A DNA stretch of 64,000 nt from an uncultured Bacillota bacterium (lineage in GTDB: Bacteria > Bacillota > Clostridia > Christensenellales > UBA1242). A program made the translations under genes and the position numbers. Below the pieces are notes generated by a model. That model was not told where the DNA came from. It did not search any database and saw only the letters and a list, made by a program, of their open reading frames with translations. Positions 16,497 through 23,902 of the stretch are shown piece after piece (the stretch's first letter is position 1; every line of letters starts with the position of its first letter). Location of the stretch: positions 1-64,000 of the forward strand of contig UQVQ01000001.1 in assembly GCA_900544595.1 (NCBI GenBank). Reading direction: 5' to 3'.

Positions 16497-17647
16497 TGGA
16501 AAAAGAACTTTCAATTTACGTGCATATTCCATTTTGCAATAGCAAATGTTTCTATTGCAATTTTTGCTCGTGGGAAGAAAGTTTAACAACTCAAAATCGG
16601 TTTTTTAATGCAATTGAAAAAGAAATTAAAGCAAAAAGCAAAAATTTTTCAAGTTTTGTTGTTAAAACAATCTATTTTGGCGGCGGAACTCCTTCGGTTG
16701 TTAACGAAAAGAAAATTAGCAAACTCCTTTGTTTGATAAAGAAAAATTTCAAAATTTCACCTTATGTCGAGATAACAATTGAAGCAAATCCAAATTCACT
16801 TTCGCTCCAAAAACTTGTTGCATATAAAAAAACAGGTTTTAACCGTCTTTCAATTGGTGTTCAAACATTCAACAAAAAGTCCTTGCTTTATGTTGGACGT
16901 CTTCAAACAAAAGAGCAGGCAAAAGAATATAGAAGGAAAGTTATTTCTTGCCTAAACGATGCAAAACGTGTTGGTTTCCAAAACATTAGCGCAGATTTTA
17001 TTTTAGGGCTTCCATATCAAAAAACACGGGAAATCTCTCAATTTTTAAAGCAACTTTCGCCATACGTAACGCATTTTTCGTGTTATATGCTTCAAGTTGA
17101 AAATGGAACTAAACTATATTCAATGCTTGATGGAAAAGGAAACGAAAACTTGATTTTAGAGCAATATAAAAGAGCAGTTAAAACTCTTAAAAGACTTCAT
17201 TTCCACAGATATGAAATTTCAAATTTTGCGCGCCAAAACTTTGAGAGCGAACATAACAAAGTGTATTGGCAAAGAAAAAACTATGTTGGGTTTGGCCCAA
17301 GCGCAAGTTCGTTTTCTTTTGAAGAAAGAATAACAAACACAAATAACATAAATGAATATATTAAATTTTGGGAAAATGAAAATCCAAAGTTAATGAATGA
17401 ACCAATAGCAAAAGAAAAGCTTTCAAAAGAACAGCAGGCAGAAGAAGTTATTTTTCTCTCTCTTCGAACAGCAAAAGGGCTTAATTTAACTGAATTTAAC
17501 CAAAAATTTTATGATTTTAACAAAAAAAATGCAAAAACGCTTGAAAAATTAACAAATTTAGGTCTAATTGAATTTGAAAATGAATTTTTAAAGTTAACTG
17601 ATAAAGGCGTTTTGCTTGAAAATTCAATCATTGTTGAATTAATTTAA
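16496..17647 (+). CDS. hemW: Radical SAM heme chaperone HemW-like protein
   Basis: 383 residues. The radical SAM cluster CNSKCFYC follows YVHIPFC at the N-terminus; GGGTPS (SAM binding) and the HemW-type SIGVQTF and FHRYEISNFAR segments are present, ending in the HemN C-terminal winged region. HemW proteins load heme into target enzymes; older annotations call them oxygen-independent coproporphyrinogen oxidases. Coupled to lepA by a TAATG overlap, the same lepA-hemW order as in Bacillus. Toward the 3' end the codons become more AT-rich (AAT, TTA). Confidence 0.93.
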   Translation: MEKELSIYVHIPFCNSKCFYCNFCSWEESLTTQNRFFNAIEKEIKAKSKNFSSFVVKTIYFGGGTPSVVNEKKISKLLCLIKKNFKISPYVEITIEANPNSLSLQKLVAYKKTGFNRLSIGVQTFNKKSLLYVGRLQTKEQAKEYRRKVISCLNDAKRVGFQNISADFILGLPYQKTREISQFLKQLSPYVTHFSCYMLQVENGTKLYSMLDGKGNENLILEQYKRAVKTLKRLHFHRYEISNFARQNFESEHNKVYWQRKNYVGFGPSASSFSFEERITNTNNINEYIKFWENENPKLMNEPIAKEKLSKEQQAEEVIFLSLRTAKGLNLTEFNQKFYDFNKKNAKTLEKLTNLGLIEFENEFLKLTDKGVLLENSIIVELI

Positions 17648-17676
17648 AAAAACAGTCTAAACTTAGACTGTTTTTT
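17647..17676. terminator. Bidirectional terminator between hemW and glyQS
   Basis: Perfect inverted repeat: ACAGTCTAA and TTAGACTGT around loop AC, flanked by A and T runs, between convergent genes. Confidence 0.9.
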
Positions 17677-17687
17677 ATTAAACAAAA

Positions 17688-19061
17688 TTATCCCTCAACA
17701 ATTTTTCTGATATGCGATTCAAGCTCGTTAATTGGCAAACGGATTTGTTCCATGGTGTCGCGGTCGCGAACGGTAACTGTTCCGTTTTCAAGTGTGTCAT
17801 AGTCGATTGTTATGCAAAGAGGAGTTCCAATTTGGTCTTGACGGCGATAGCGCTTTCCAATTGAACCTGTTTCGTCGTAGGCAACGCGGAAATGTTTTGA
17901 AAGGGTTGCATAAACTTCGTGCGCTTTTTCGGCAAGGTCTTTCTTAACGAGTGGGAGAATTGCGGCTTTGAAAGGCGCAATTTTTGGAGAAAGATGCATA
18001 ATTTCGCGTTCTTCGCCGTCTGGAAGTTTTTCTGTTTCATAACTGTCGCAAATTACGGCAAGAATTGCACGGTCGAGCCCATATGAGTTCTCAATTATGT
18101 ATGGAATGAATTTTTCGTTTGTAACAGGGTCGAGATATTGCATTGTTTTTCCGCTGTATTCTTGGTGGCGTGTTAGGTCATAGTTTGTTCTGTTGTGGAT
18201 TCCGTTAACTTCGTCCCAGCCAAATGGAAATTCATAATAAACATCGCACGCTGCTTTTGCATAGAACGCAAGTTTGTCGTGGTCGTGGAATTTAAGTTTG
18301 TTTTCTGGAATTCCAAGGCTCATGAAAAATTCTTTTGAAGCGCGTTTAAATTCCTCATAATATTTCTCGTCTTGTCCTTGGTGGCAGAAAAATTGATATT
18401 CCATTTGCTCAAATTCAATTTGACGGAATGTGAAGTTTCCTGGGGTAATTTCGTTTCTAAATGCCTTTCCAATTTGTCCAATTCCAAAAGGAACTTTTGC
18501 GCGCATTGTTCTTTGAACATTAAGGAAGTTAACATATTCGCCTTGCGCTGTTTCAGGGCGAAGATAGATGTCTTGTTGGCTTTCCTTCGTTACGCCGCGG
18601 TGTGTTTGGAAAAGAAGATTGAATTCACGAATTGGTGTGAAATTGCTTTTTTTGCAAAGAGGGCATGGAACTTTGTTTTCGGCAATGTATGCGTTCATCT
18701 CTTCGCGAGTCATTTTGTCGGGGTTAACTTCTTTGTTTGAAAAATCGCTAATTAAGTTATCCGCTCTAAAACGAGCTTTACATTCTTTGCAATCAACAAG
18801 TGGGTCGGAAAAAGAAGCAACGTGTCCGCTTGCTTCCCAAACGCGTGGGTTCATTAAAATTGCAGCGTCAATTCCATATGAATTTTCGCGCCCTTGAACA
18901 AATTTTTCCCACCAAACTTTTTTGATGTTGTTTTTAAGTTCAACTCCAAGAGGGCCATAGTCCCAAGAGTTTGCCAAACCCCCATAAATTTCGCTTCCTG
19001 GGAAAATATATCCCGTGTTTTTGCAGTGTGCAACAATTTTGTCCATAGTTTTATCTGCCAT
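17688..19061 (-). CDS. glyQS: Glycyl-tRNA synthetase, alpha2 type
   Basis: 457 residues. Class II synthetase of the single-chain dimeric type found in Bacillota such as Bacillus and in eukaryotes. N-terminal GYIFPGSEIYGGLANSWDYGP, motif 2 GKAFRNEITPGNFTFRQIEFEQ, motif 3 near ENSYGLDRAI and the C-terminal anticodon-binding domain are present. Four Cys in CKECKARF and CPLCKKS form a likely zinc site. AGGAG precedes the start at 7 nt. No T-box leader is seen upstream. Confidence 0.97.
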   Translation of the reverse strand: MADKTMDKIVAHCKNTGYIFPGSEIYGGLANSWDYGPLGVELKNNIKKVWWEKFVQGRENSYGIDAAILMNPRVWEASGHVASFSDPLVDCKECKARFRADNLISDFSNKEVNPDKMTREEMNAYIAENKVPCPLCKKSNFTPIREFNLLFQTHRGVTKESQQDIYLRPETAQGEYVNFLNVQRTMRAKVPFGIGQIGKAFRNEITPGNFTFRQIEFEQMEYQFFCHQGQDEKYYEEFKRASKEFFMSLGIPENKLKFHDHDKLAFYAKAACDVYYEFPFGWDEVNGIHNRTNYDLTRHQEYSGKTMQYLDPVTNEKFIPYIIENSYGLDRAILAVICDSYETEKLPDGEEREIMHLSPKIAPFKAAILPLVKKDLAEKAHEVYATLSKHFRVAYDETGSIGKRYRRQDQIGTPLCITIDYDTLENGTVTVRDRDTMEQIRLPINELESHIRKIVEG

Positions 19062-19157
19062 AATTTTCTCCTTATTTTCTGGGCAATTATACCATTGTTA
19101 AATTTCAATGTCAAACCAAAGATTAACATTTTTTGAAATATATAAATAAATATTTAT

Positions 19158-19736
19158 ATGAAAAATATAAGCAAAGAAAGTTTAATTTCGCCTTTGGCAA
19201 AAATTGATAAAAGGGCATCGCTTGTTGGGAACTGCATTGTTGAAGATAACGCAGTTATATTTGGCGAATGCCACCTTGAAAATGCTGTAATTCGCAAAAA
19301 CGCAATCGTTAGGTCAAGTTACATTTCCAACAGCGAAATTGGGCAAGAAACAACTGTTGGGCCCTTTGCCAACATCAAAGCAAACTCAAAAATTTCAAAC
19401 AATTGCAGGATTGGAAATTTTGTTGAAATCAAAAATTCAACCCTTGGAAGTTGGACAAAAGCGGCGCACCTCGTTTACATTGGCGACGCAGAAATTGGGG
19501 AAAGAGTTAACATTGGATGCGGCGTTGTTTTTGCAAATTACGACGGAAAAAATAAACACAGATGCAAGGTTGGAAACGATGTTTTCATTGGCTGCAATTG
19601 CAATTTAATTGCGCCGCGCAAAATTGGCAACAACTGCTTTATTGCTGCTGGAACAACGCTTACGCAAGACCTTCCAAACAACTCTTTTTCAATTGGACGG
19701 CAAAAAGATAAGTTTGTTGAAAATAAGAAAAAATAA
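19158..19736 (+). CDS. Stand-alone GlmU-type acetyltransferase domain (left-handed beta helix)
   Basis: 192 residues made almost entirely of hexapeptide repeats. It aligns with the C-terminal half of GlmU: VGPFANIKANSKI, IGNFVEIKNSTLG (acetyl-acceptor Lys), AAHLVYIGDAEIG (catalytic His), FANYDGKNKH and IAAGTTLTQDLP. The N-terminal uridylyltransferase domain of GlmU (about 230 residues) is absent. It may acetylate glucosamine-1-phosphate, with the UTP step done elsewhere, or act on another amino sugar. The start has no ribosome binding site; an AT-rich -10-like box (TAAATA) lies 5 nt upstream. Confidence 0.8.
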   Translation: MKNISKESLISPLAKIDKRASLVGNCIVEDNAVIFGECHLENAVIRKNAIVRSSYISNSEIGQETTVGPFANIKANSKISNNCRIGNFVEIKNSTLGSWTKAAHLVYIGDAEIGERVNIGCGVVFANYDGKNKHRCKVGNDVFIGCNCNLIAPRKIGNNCFIAAGTTLTQDLPNNSFSIGRQKDKFVENKKK

Positions 19737-19740
19737 AGAT

Positions 19741-19766
19741 AAAAACAGCAATTTTTGCTGTTTTTT
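19741..19766 (+). terminator. Terminator after the GlmU-like gene
   Basis: Stem AAAAACAGCAA (19741-19751) and TTGCTGTTTTT (19755-19765), then a T-run. Confidence 0.85.
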
Positions 19767-19773
19767 CTTAAAA

Positions 19774-19797
19774 ATTTTTGGGGTGACGCCAAAAAAA
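19774..19797 (-). terminator. Possible terminator after the 154-residue gene
   Basis: ATTTTTGG (19774-19781) and CCAAAAA (19789-19795) pair weakly around a GGTGACG loop; the minus strand ends in a T-run. It lies directly beyond the stop at 19799. Confidence 0.4.
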
Positions 19798-19798
19798 A

Positions 19799-20263
19799 TT
19801 ATAGATAGGTTTTAAGCGATTCAATGTTGTTTTCTTCAAGTTTTTGAAGTTTTGAAAGAAGATTTAAAATTTCTTCGTCGGCTGCTGCGTGGTCGCCTTG
19901 GTCCTTAATGCAAGTTAAAACACCCATAAATGTTCCAATTAAAAGCATTTCGGCAATATGGGTTGTTGATTTATCGGAAATTGTTGACATTTTAATTGAA
20001 CTCCAAAGCCTTATTTTTTCAAACATATTGTTGTCTTTAATATCGATGTCATCGCTTTTTGCAATCATTTCGCATTCTTCCGAAATGATGGAATATTCGC
20101 TTTCTTGCTTCGCAATTTCGCTTGCAAGCGCGTCGCATTTAACACTTGGCAAAATGTTATCGAACGATTGAAGAGCAGTTTGAACATTTTGATAGATTGA
20201 GGTTAAAAGAAGGGCATTGTTTTCCTTTTGCTTGCACTCATTAGTTTTTTCTTTTTCTTCCAT
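19799..20263 (-). CDS. Unknown helical cytoplasmic protein
   Basis: 154 residues from ATG 20263 (AAGGAG upstream, spacing a little long). No signal peptide or membrane helix. After a Lys/Glu/Asn/Cys-rich head it appears all-helical with amphipathic segments (SIYQNVQTALQSFDNI, TTHIAEMLLIGTFMG, EEILNLLSKLQKL), like a helical bundle. I do not recognise the family. It is divergent from the HAMP protein gene over a short promoter region, which may mean joint control. Confidence 0.6.
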   Translation of the reverse strand: MEEKEKTNECKQKENNALLLTSIYQNVQTALQSFDNILPSVKCDALASEIAKQESEYSIISEECEMIAKSDDIDIKDNNMFEKIRLWSSIKMSTISDKSTTHIAEMLLIGTFMGVLTCIKDQGDHAAADEEILNLLSKLQKLEENNIESLKTYL

Positions 20264-20335
20264 TTTTTTTGTTTTCTCCTTTGAAATTAGTATTTGCGCG
20301 CGCATAAAAAAATATTCGTTGCACACCCTAAAATT

Positions 20336-21028
20336 ATGAGAACCTCAACTAAAATTTGGCTTATTTTAACGGTTATTTCAAACGTCGCCCTTCTATACTT
20401 TTTCCGCCCTATGCTCGACACAATTAAATATGGAGCGGCGGGGCTGTATTTCGAGTTTACATGGGAAAGTTATGTTGGACTTGCAATGTTTGTTCTTGCA
20501 AACGTTGCCGGAACAATTGTTTTTGTCCGCTTCATTCGCGTCCAGCCGCTTAATCGTCAAATTTTCTTTTCAACAATTCCTCCAACTTCAACCTTTGTTT
20601 TTCTTATGCTTTTCTTCTTCACAATAACAATGCGCGAGCAAACCGACATCGTAACCGCCGTCCGTGTTAGTCTTGGAATTGGCGACCCAACAACGCGCTA
20701 TATTTGGATGATTGTTATTGTTGCTGTTTATGTTCTTTTCTTATATTTAACCTACAGCGGGCTTTCAAAGCCAGTTAGAAAAATTGAAAAAGTTGTTGAA
20801 AAACTTAGAAACGGAAAAACAAAAACACCAATTAAAGTTGGAAACAGCAAACAATTTCAAGAAATTGAATCCGACTTAAATCAAATTAACGAAAACTATA
20901 AAGAGCAGGAGAGAATCCTTCAAAAACTTATGCCAGAGCATAACGAAATTTCAATTCAAAACAAACAAGTTGTTGAAAAAATTGACGTGAGTTCTTCAAA
21001 ATCTAAAAAAACACACAAAACGAAATAA
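20336..21028 (+). CDS. Membrane protein with HAMP domain and no output domain
   Basis: 230 residues from ATG 20336 (MRTSTKIWLILTV). About four membrane helices (near residues 6-27, 40-62, 78-98 and 118-140) are followed by a HAMP-like module: SGLSKPVRKIEKVVEKLRNG with the conserved Pro, then FQEIESDLNQINENY with the conserved EI and N. A short coiled coil and a Lys/Ser tail finish the protein. Kinase, cyclase and chemoreceptor signalling domains are absent. It may signal to a partner in trans. No clear ribosome binding site. Confidence 0.65.
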   Translation: MRTSTKIWLILTVISNVALLYFFRPMLDTIKYGAAGLYFEFTWESYVGLAMFVLANVAGTIVFVRFIRVQPLNRQIFFSTIPPTSTFVFLMLFFFTITMREQTDIVTAVRVSLGIGDPTTRYIWMIVIVAVYVLFLYLTYSGLSKPVRKIEKVVEKLRNGKTKTPIKVGNSKQFQEIESDLNQINENYKEQERILQKLMPEHNEISIQNKQVVEKIDVSSSKSKKTHKTK

Positions 21029-21044
21029 CATTTTGTGTGTTTTT
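21006..21044 (+). terminator. Terminator of the HAMP protein gene
   Basis: Stem AAAACACACAAAA and TTTTGTGTGTTTT; the stop codon lies in the loop. The T-run continues as tandem TTTTTA units. Confidence 0.85.
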
Positions 21045-21067
21045 ATTTTTATTTTTATTTTTATTTT
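21040..21067. repeat. Tandem TTTTTA repeat
   Basis: About four copies of the hexamer TTTTTA run from the preceding terminator into the last codons of acpS. Simple-sequence tract, prone to length change; it would alter the acpS C-terminus only slightly. Confidence 0.7.
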
Positions 21068-21408
21068 TCTTCGGCAAGGCAAATTGCTGTTGCAATTGTT
21101 TTGGAGTGGGAAATTGAAAGGTCAATCGACTTGAATTTTTTATTAAATTGTTCAAGATATTTCCCTCTTAAAACAACCTTTGGTCTTCCTGTTTCATCGT
21201 GGGAAATTGTTATGTTATGAGGAGAAAATTGCTTCTCACAAAGTGCTTTAAAAACCGCTTCTTTTGCGCAAAAAAGCCCTGCAATTCTCTCAGTTGGGTT
21301 TTCAAATTTGCTAACATATTCAATTTCGCTTTCGTTTAAAAAACTTTTAAGGAACTTGTCGTCTGTTTTAACACGGCTTGTTTCCAAAACATCAATTCCA
21401 ACTTTCAT
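21061..21408 (-). CDS. acpS: Holo-[acyl-carrier-protein] synthase
   Basis: 115 residues. Transfers 4'-phosphopantetheine from CoA to acyl carrier protein. GIDVLETSRV near the N-terminus (Mg-binding Asp), FCAKEAVFKAL (the WxxKEAxxK motif, with F-C for W-T) and LSISHSKTIATA are the family landmarks. ATG 21408 is chosen because GAAGGAG lies 6-10 nt upstream; the start overlaps recX by 17 bases, indicating coupled translation. Confidence 0.93.
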   Translation of the reverse strand: MKVGIDVLETSRVKTDDKFLKSFLNESEIEYVSKFENPTERIAGLFCAKEAVFKALCEKQFSPHNITISHDETGRPKVVLRGKYLEQFNKKFKSIDLSISHSKTIATAICLAEEK

Positions 21409-22027
21409 CTTCTTCTCCTTCATTTAACATATCATAAATCAAATTTTTAACAACAGGGTTAATTTCTTCAAGAGAAAAACCTTTTGAAAAAAGATGAGCA
21501 GAAAGTTTTTGCGCGGTTTTTTTGTCTTTTGGTTTCCCTTTGATAAATTTTTCTGCAAGGGCAGTTAAATCGTCGCGTTTAAATTGATATTCTTCCAAAA
21601 CCTTGTTAATTATTTCTTGCGAAACACCTTTGCTTTTAAGTTCAAACTCTAAAAGTCGTTTGCCTTTTTTGAAAGAATAGGATTTAACATATAAACTTGC
21701 GAAGGCTTCGTCGTCGATATAATTATATTCTTCAAGCTTTTCAAGACAGTAGGCAACAGTTTTTGAAGTGTAACCCTTTCCATAAAGATAGTCTTTAATT
21801 TGCTTTTTTGTTTTTGGAACGGAAAGAAGTTTAAGACAGCGGTCGAACGCAATTAGTTTTTCATTTTCGGCTTGCGCACTTTCAATTTTTTCTTTCGAAA
21901 TATGCTCGCCAACTTTAAGGTTGTTTTTAACAATTGTTTCCGCGTTAAGTTTGCAAAAAAAACTTCCGTCAAGGAAAATTGAATATGTGTCTTTCCCGTG
22001 CTTAATTAAATTTGTTATCTCGCTCAT
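21392..22027 (-). CDS. recX: Regulatory protein RecX
   Basis: 211 residues. RecX caps and modulates RecA filaments. Three-helix RecX repeats are visible: AFDRCLKLLSVPKTKKQIKDYL, GYTSKTVAYCLEKLEEYNYIDDEAFA and KGKRLLEFELKSKGVSQEIINKVL. It uses a leaderless promoter: TATACT with an upstream TG ends 7 nt before the ATG and no ribosome binding site is present. Transcribed with acpS and divergent from tyrS. Confidence 0.9.
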   Translation of the reverse strand: MSEITNLIKHGKDTYSIFLDGSFFCKLNAETIVKNNLKVGEHISKEKIESAQAENEKLIAFDRCLKLLSVPKTKKQIKDYLYGKGYTSKTVAYCLEKLEEYNYIDDEAFASLYVKSYSFKKGKRLLEFELKSKGVSQEIINKVLEEYQFKRDDLTALAEKFIKGKPKDKKTAQKLSAHLFSKGFSLEEINPVVKNLIYDMLNEGEEDESWN

Positions 22028-22034
22028 AATTTTA

Positions 22035-22061
22035 AGTATATCACACCTTTTTGATTGACAA
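22035..22061 (-). promoter_or_regulatory. Extended -10 promoter of recX, leaderless
   Basis: Minus strand TTGTCA (22061-22056), 15-bp spacer, TGA then TATACT (22040-22035), 7 nt to ATG 22027. It overlaps the divergent tyrS promoter. Confidence 0.6.
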
Positions 22062-22083
22062 AAATTTTTTTTTAATTTAATCT
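22055..22083 (+). promoter_or_regulatory. Promoter of tyrS
   Basis: TTGACA (22055-22060), 17-bp spacer, TAATCT (22078-22083). The leader is short and carries AAGGAG before the ATG; no T-box is present. Confidence 0.75.
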
Positions 22084-22110
22084 TTAAATTACTTAAACAT
22101 AAGGAGAAAT

Positions 22111-23376
22111 ATGAGAGAAGTTAAAGTAACTCGCGAAAATTTGTTTGAGCACCTTAAAGAAAGAGGATTTGTTTATCAAACAACAAACGAGGAAGAAGTT
22201 AAAAAACTTTGCAATGGGGAGCCAATAACTGTTTATTCCGGTTATGACCCAACGGCGGACAGTTTGCATATTGGACATTTTTTCTCGCTTTTAATGCTTC
22301 GAAAATTCCAACAAGCAGGGCACAGAGTTATCGTTCTTCTTGGTGGGGCAACAGCTATGATTGGCGACCCAAGCGGAAGAAACGACATGAGAGATATGGT
22401 TTCAAAAGATTTTGTTGCCAACAACTATGAGAAAATTCGCGCAACAATTGGGAAAGCGGTTGACCTAGAGGGAGAAAACAAAGCAATTATTGTTAACAAC
22501 GCAGAATGGATGCGCGGTTATGACTATGTTGATTTTATGCGTGATGTTGGAACGCACTTTAACGTTGCACATATGCTTGCCTCGGAGTCTTGCCAAAGCA
22601 GAATGAAAGCGGGCGGGTTAACATTCTTTGAAATGGGATATATGCTCATTCAAGCATACGATTTTGTTTATCTTAATCGAAATTATGATTGCAAACTTCA
22701 AATTGGCGGAAGCGACCAATGGGGAAACATTGTTGCAGGAACAGAACTTGGAAGAAAACTTAATTTCCTTGCAGGGAATGACGACCCTCACACTTTCCAA
22801 GCTTTAACAAGCCCTCTTTTAACCGACCATAATGGCAAGAAAATGGGCAAAACATCAAAAGGTGCGCTTTGGATTTCAAAGGACAAAACTTCGCCATATG
22901 AATTCTATCAATATTTCCTTAACGTTGACGATAAAGACGTTGTTAAACTTTTAAAATTGTTCACGAACTATTATGTTGAAGACATTGAAGAACTTGCTTC
23001 AAAAGACATTCGCGCTGCAAAACAACTTATGGCATATGAAATAACAAAACTTATTCACGGCGAAAAAGATGCAAACGAAGCAGTTGAAGCCTCAAAAGCG
23101 CTTTTTGGCGGCGGGGCAGACCTTTCAAACGCACCAACAGTTGAAGTTTCCAAACAAGAACTTGAAAACGGAATTCGCGTTTTGGAAGTTGCTCTTCGCG
23201 CTTCGCTTGTTCCAAGTTTTTCGGAAGGACGCCGTCTTGTTGTGCAAGGTGCGATTGTTTTGAACGACGAAAAAATAACAAATCCAAACGAACTTCTTAA
23301 AGCCGAAAACTTTGCCCAAGGTTATGCAATTTTGAAAAAAGGCAAGAAAAATCTTGTTAAAATTGATTTGGTTTAG
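22111..23376 (+). CDS. tyrS: Tyrosyl-tRNA synthetase
   Basis: 421 residues. Class I synthetase with the HIGH-type motif DSLHIGHF, KKMGKTSKG in place of KMSKS, Tyr-binding region (YMLIQAYDF and GGSDQWGNI) and a C-terminal S4 RNA-binding domain (FSEGRRLVVQGAIVLNDEKI). AAGGAG lies 6 nt before the start. The next gene, yigZ-like, follows after 7 nt. Confidence 0.97.
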   Translation: MREVKVTRENLFEHLKERGFVYQTTNEEEVKKLCNGEPITVYSGYDPTADSLHIGHFFSLLMLRKFQQAGHRVIVLLGGATAMIGDPSGRNDMRDMVSKDFVANNYEKIRATIGKAVDLEGENKAIIVNNAEWMRGYDYVDFMRDVGTHFNVAHMLASESCQSRMKAGGLTFFEMGYMLIQAYDFVYLNRNYDCKLQIGGSDQWGNIVAGTELGRKLNFLAGNDDPHTFQALTSPLLTDHNGKKMGKTSKGALWISKDKTSPYEFYQYFLNVDDKDVVKLLKLFTNYYVEDIEELASKDIRAAKQLMAYEITKLIHGEKDANEAVEASKALFGGGADLSNAPTVEVSKQELENGIRVLEVALRASLVPSFSEGRRLVVQGAIVLNDEKITNPNELLKAENFAQGYAILKKGKKNLVKIDLV

Positions 23377-23383
23377 ATAAAAA

Positions 23384-23746
23384 ATGGCACTTGTTGAAAT
23401 TAAAAAATCAAAATTTATAAGTTTATGCTTCGAAGTTAAAAGCGCGGAAGATGTTTCAAACATTTTGGAAACCATCAATAAAGAAAACAAAAAAGCAACC
23501 CATGTTTGCTTTGCCTATCGAATTGTTGGGGCGGAGTTTTTGGAAAAAGCATTCGACGACGGCGAGCCTTCCGGAACGGCAGGAAAACCAATTTTGAATG
23601 TCATTCAAAAACAAAATCTTTCAAATGTTTTGATTGTTGTTGTTCGTTATTTTGGAGGAATTAAACTTGGCGCTGGCGGGCTTTTAAGGGCATATTCGAA
23701 AGCCGCAAGCGAGGCAACAAAAGAATTTTTGGAAAAGCAAAATTAA
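23384..23746 (+). CDS. YigZ/IMPACT-family protein, N-terminal domain only
   Basis: 120 residues. The UPF0029 core is complete: KKSKFI, HVCFAYRI, DDGEPSGTAGKPIL and VVVRYFGGIKLGAGGLLRAYSKA. Most bacterial YigZ proteins are about 200 residues with a second ferredoxin-like domain, which is missing here; a clean stop followed by a terminator suggests a natural short form. Members are thought to bind nucleic acid or ribosomes. Transcribed with tyrS. Confidence 0.88.
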   Translation: MALVEIKKSKFISLCFEVKSAEDVSNILETINKENKKATHVCFAYRIVGAEFLEKAFDDGEPSGTAGKPILNVIQKQNLSNVLIVVVRYFGGIKLGAGGLLRAYSKAASEATKEFLEKQN

Positions 23747-23767
23747 CCTTTTGCTTTTTCTTTTTTA
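23732..23767 (+). terminator. Terminator of tyrS-yigZ
   Basis: Stem GAAAAGCAAAA (23732-23742) and TTTTGCTTTTTC (23749-23760), with the stop codon in the loop, then a T-run. Confidence 0.85.
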
Positions 23768-23872
23768 TGGTTAATTTAACTAACATATTTTTTTTGAAAA
23801 TGTTTCATAAAAATAAATTATTTTTTAAAAAGCACAATAACGACTTTTATTAAAAAAAATTGATTTAGGATA

Positions 23873-23900
23873 AAAAAATATGCAAAAAATGCATAATTTT
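23873..23900. terminator. Terminator of the PBP gene
   Basis: TATGCA and TGCATA around AAAAA, flanked by A7 and T8 runs; it sits immediately past the PBP stop codon (minus strand). The A/T flank pairs to extend the stem. The interval 23768-23872 shows no gene. Confidence 0.65.
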
Positions 23901-23902
23901 TT

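Noticed and set aside
21040..21067. TTTTTA tandem repeat as a CRISPR or phase-variation switch
   Set aside because: Units are too short and identical for CRISPR, and the tract lies at the 3' end of genes where length change has little effect.
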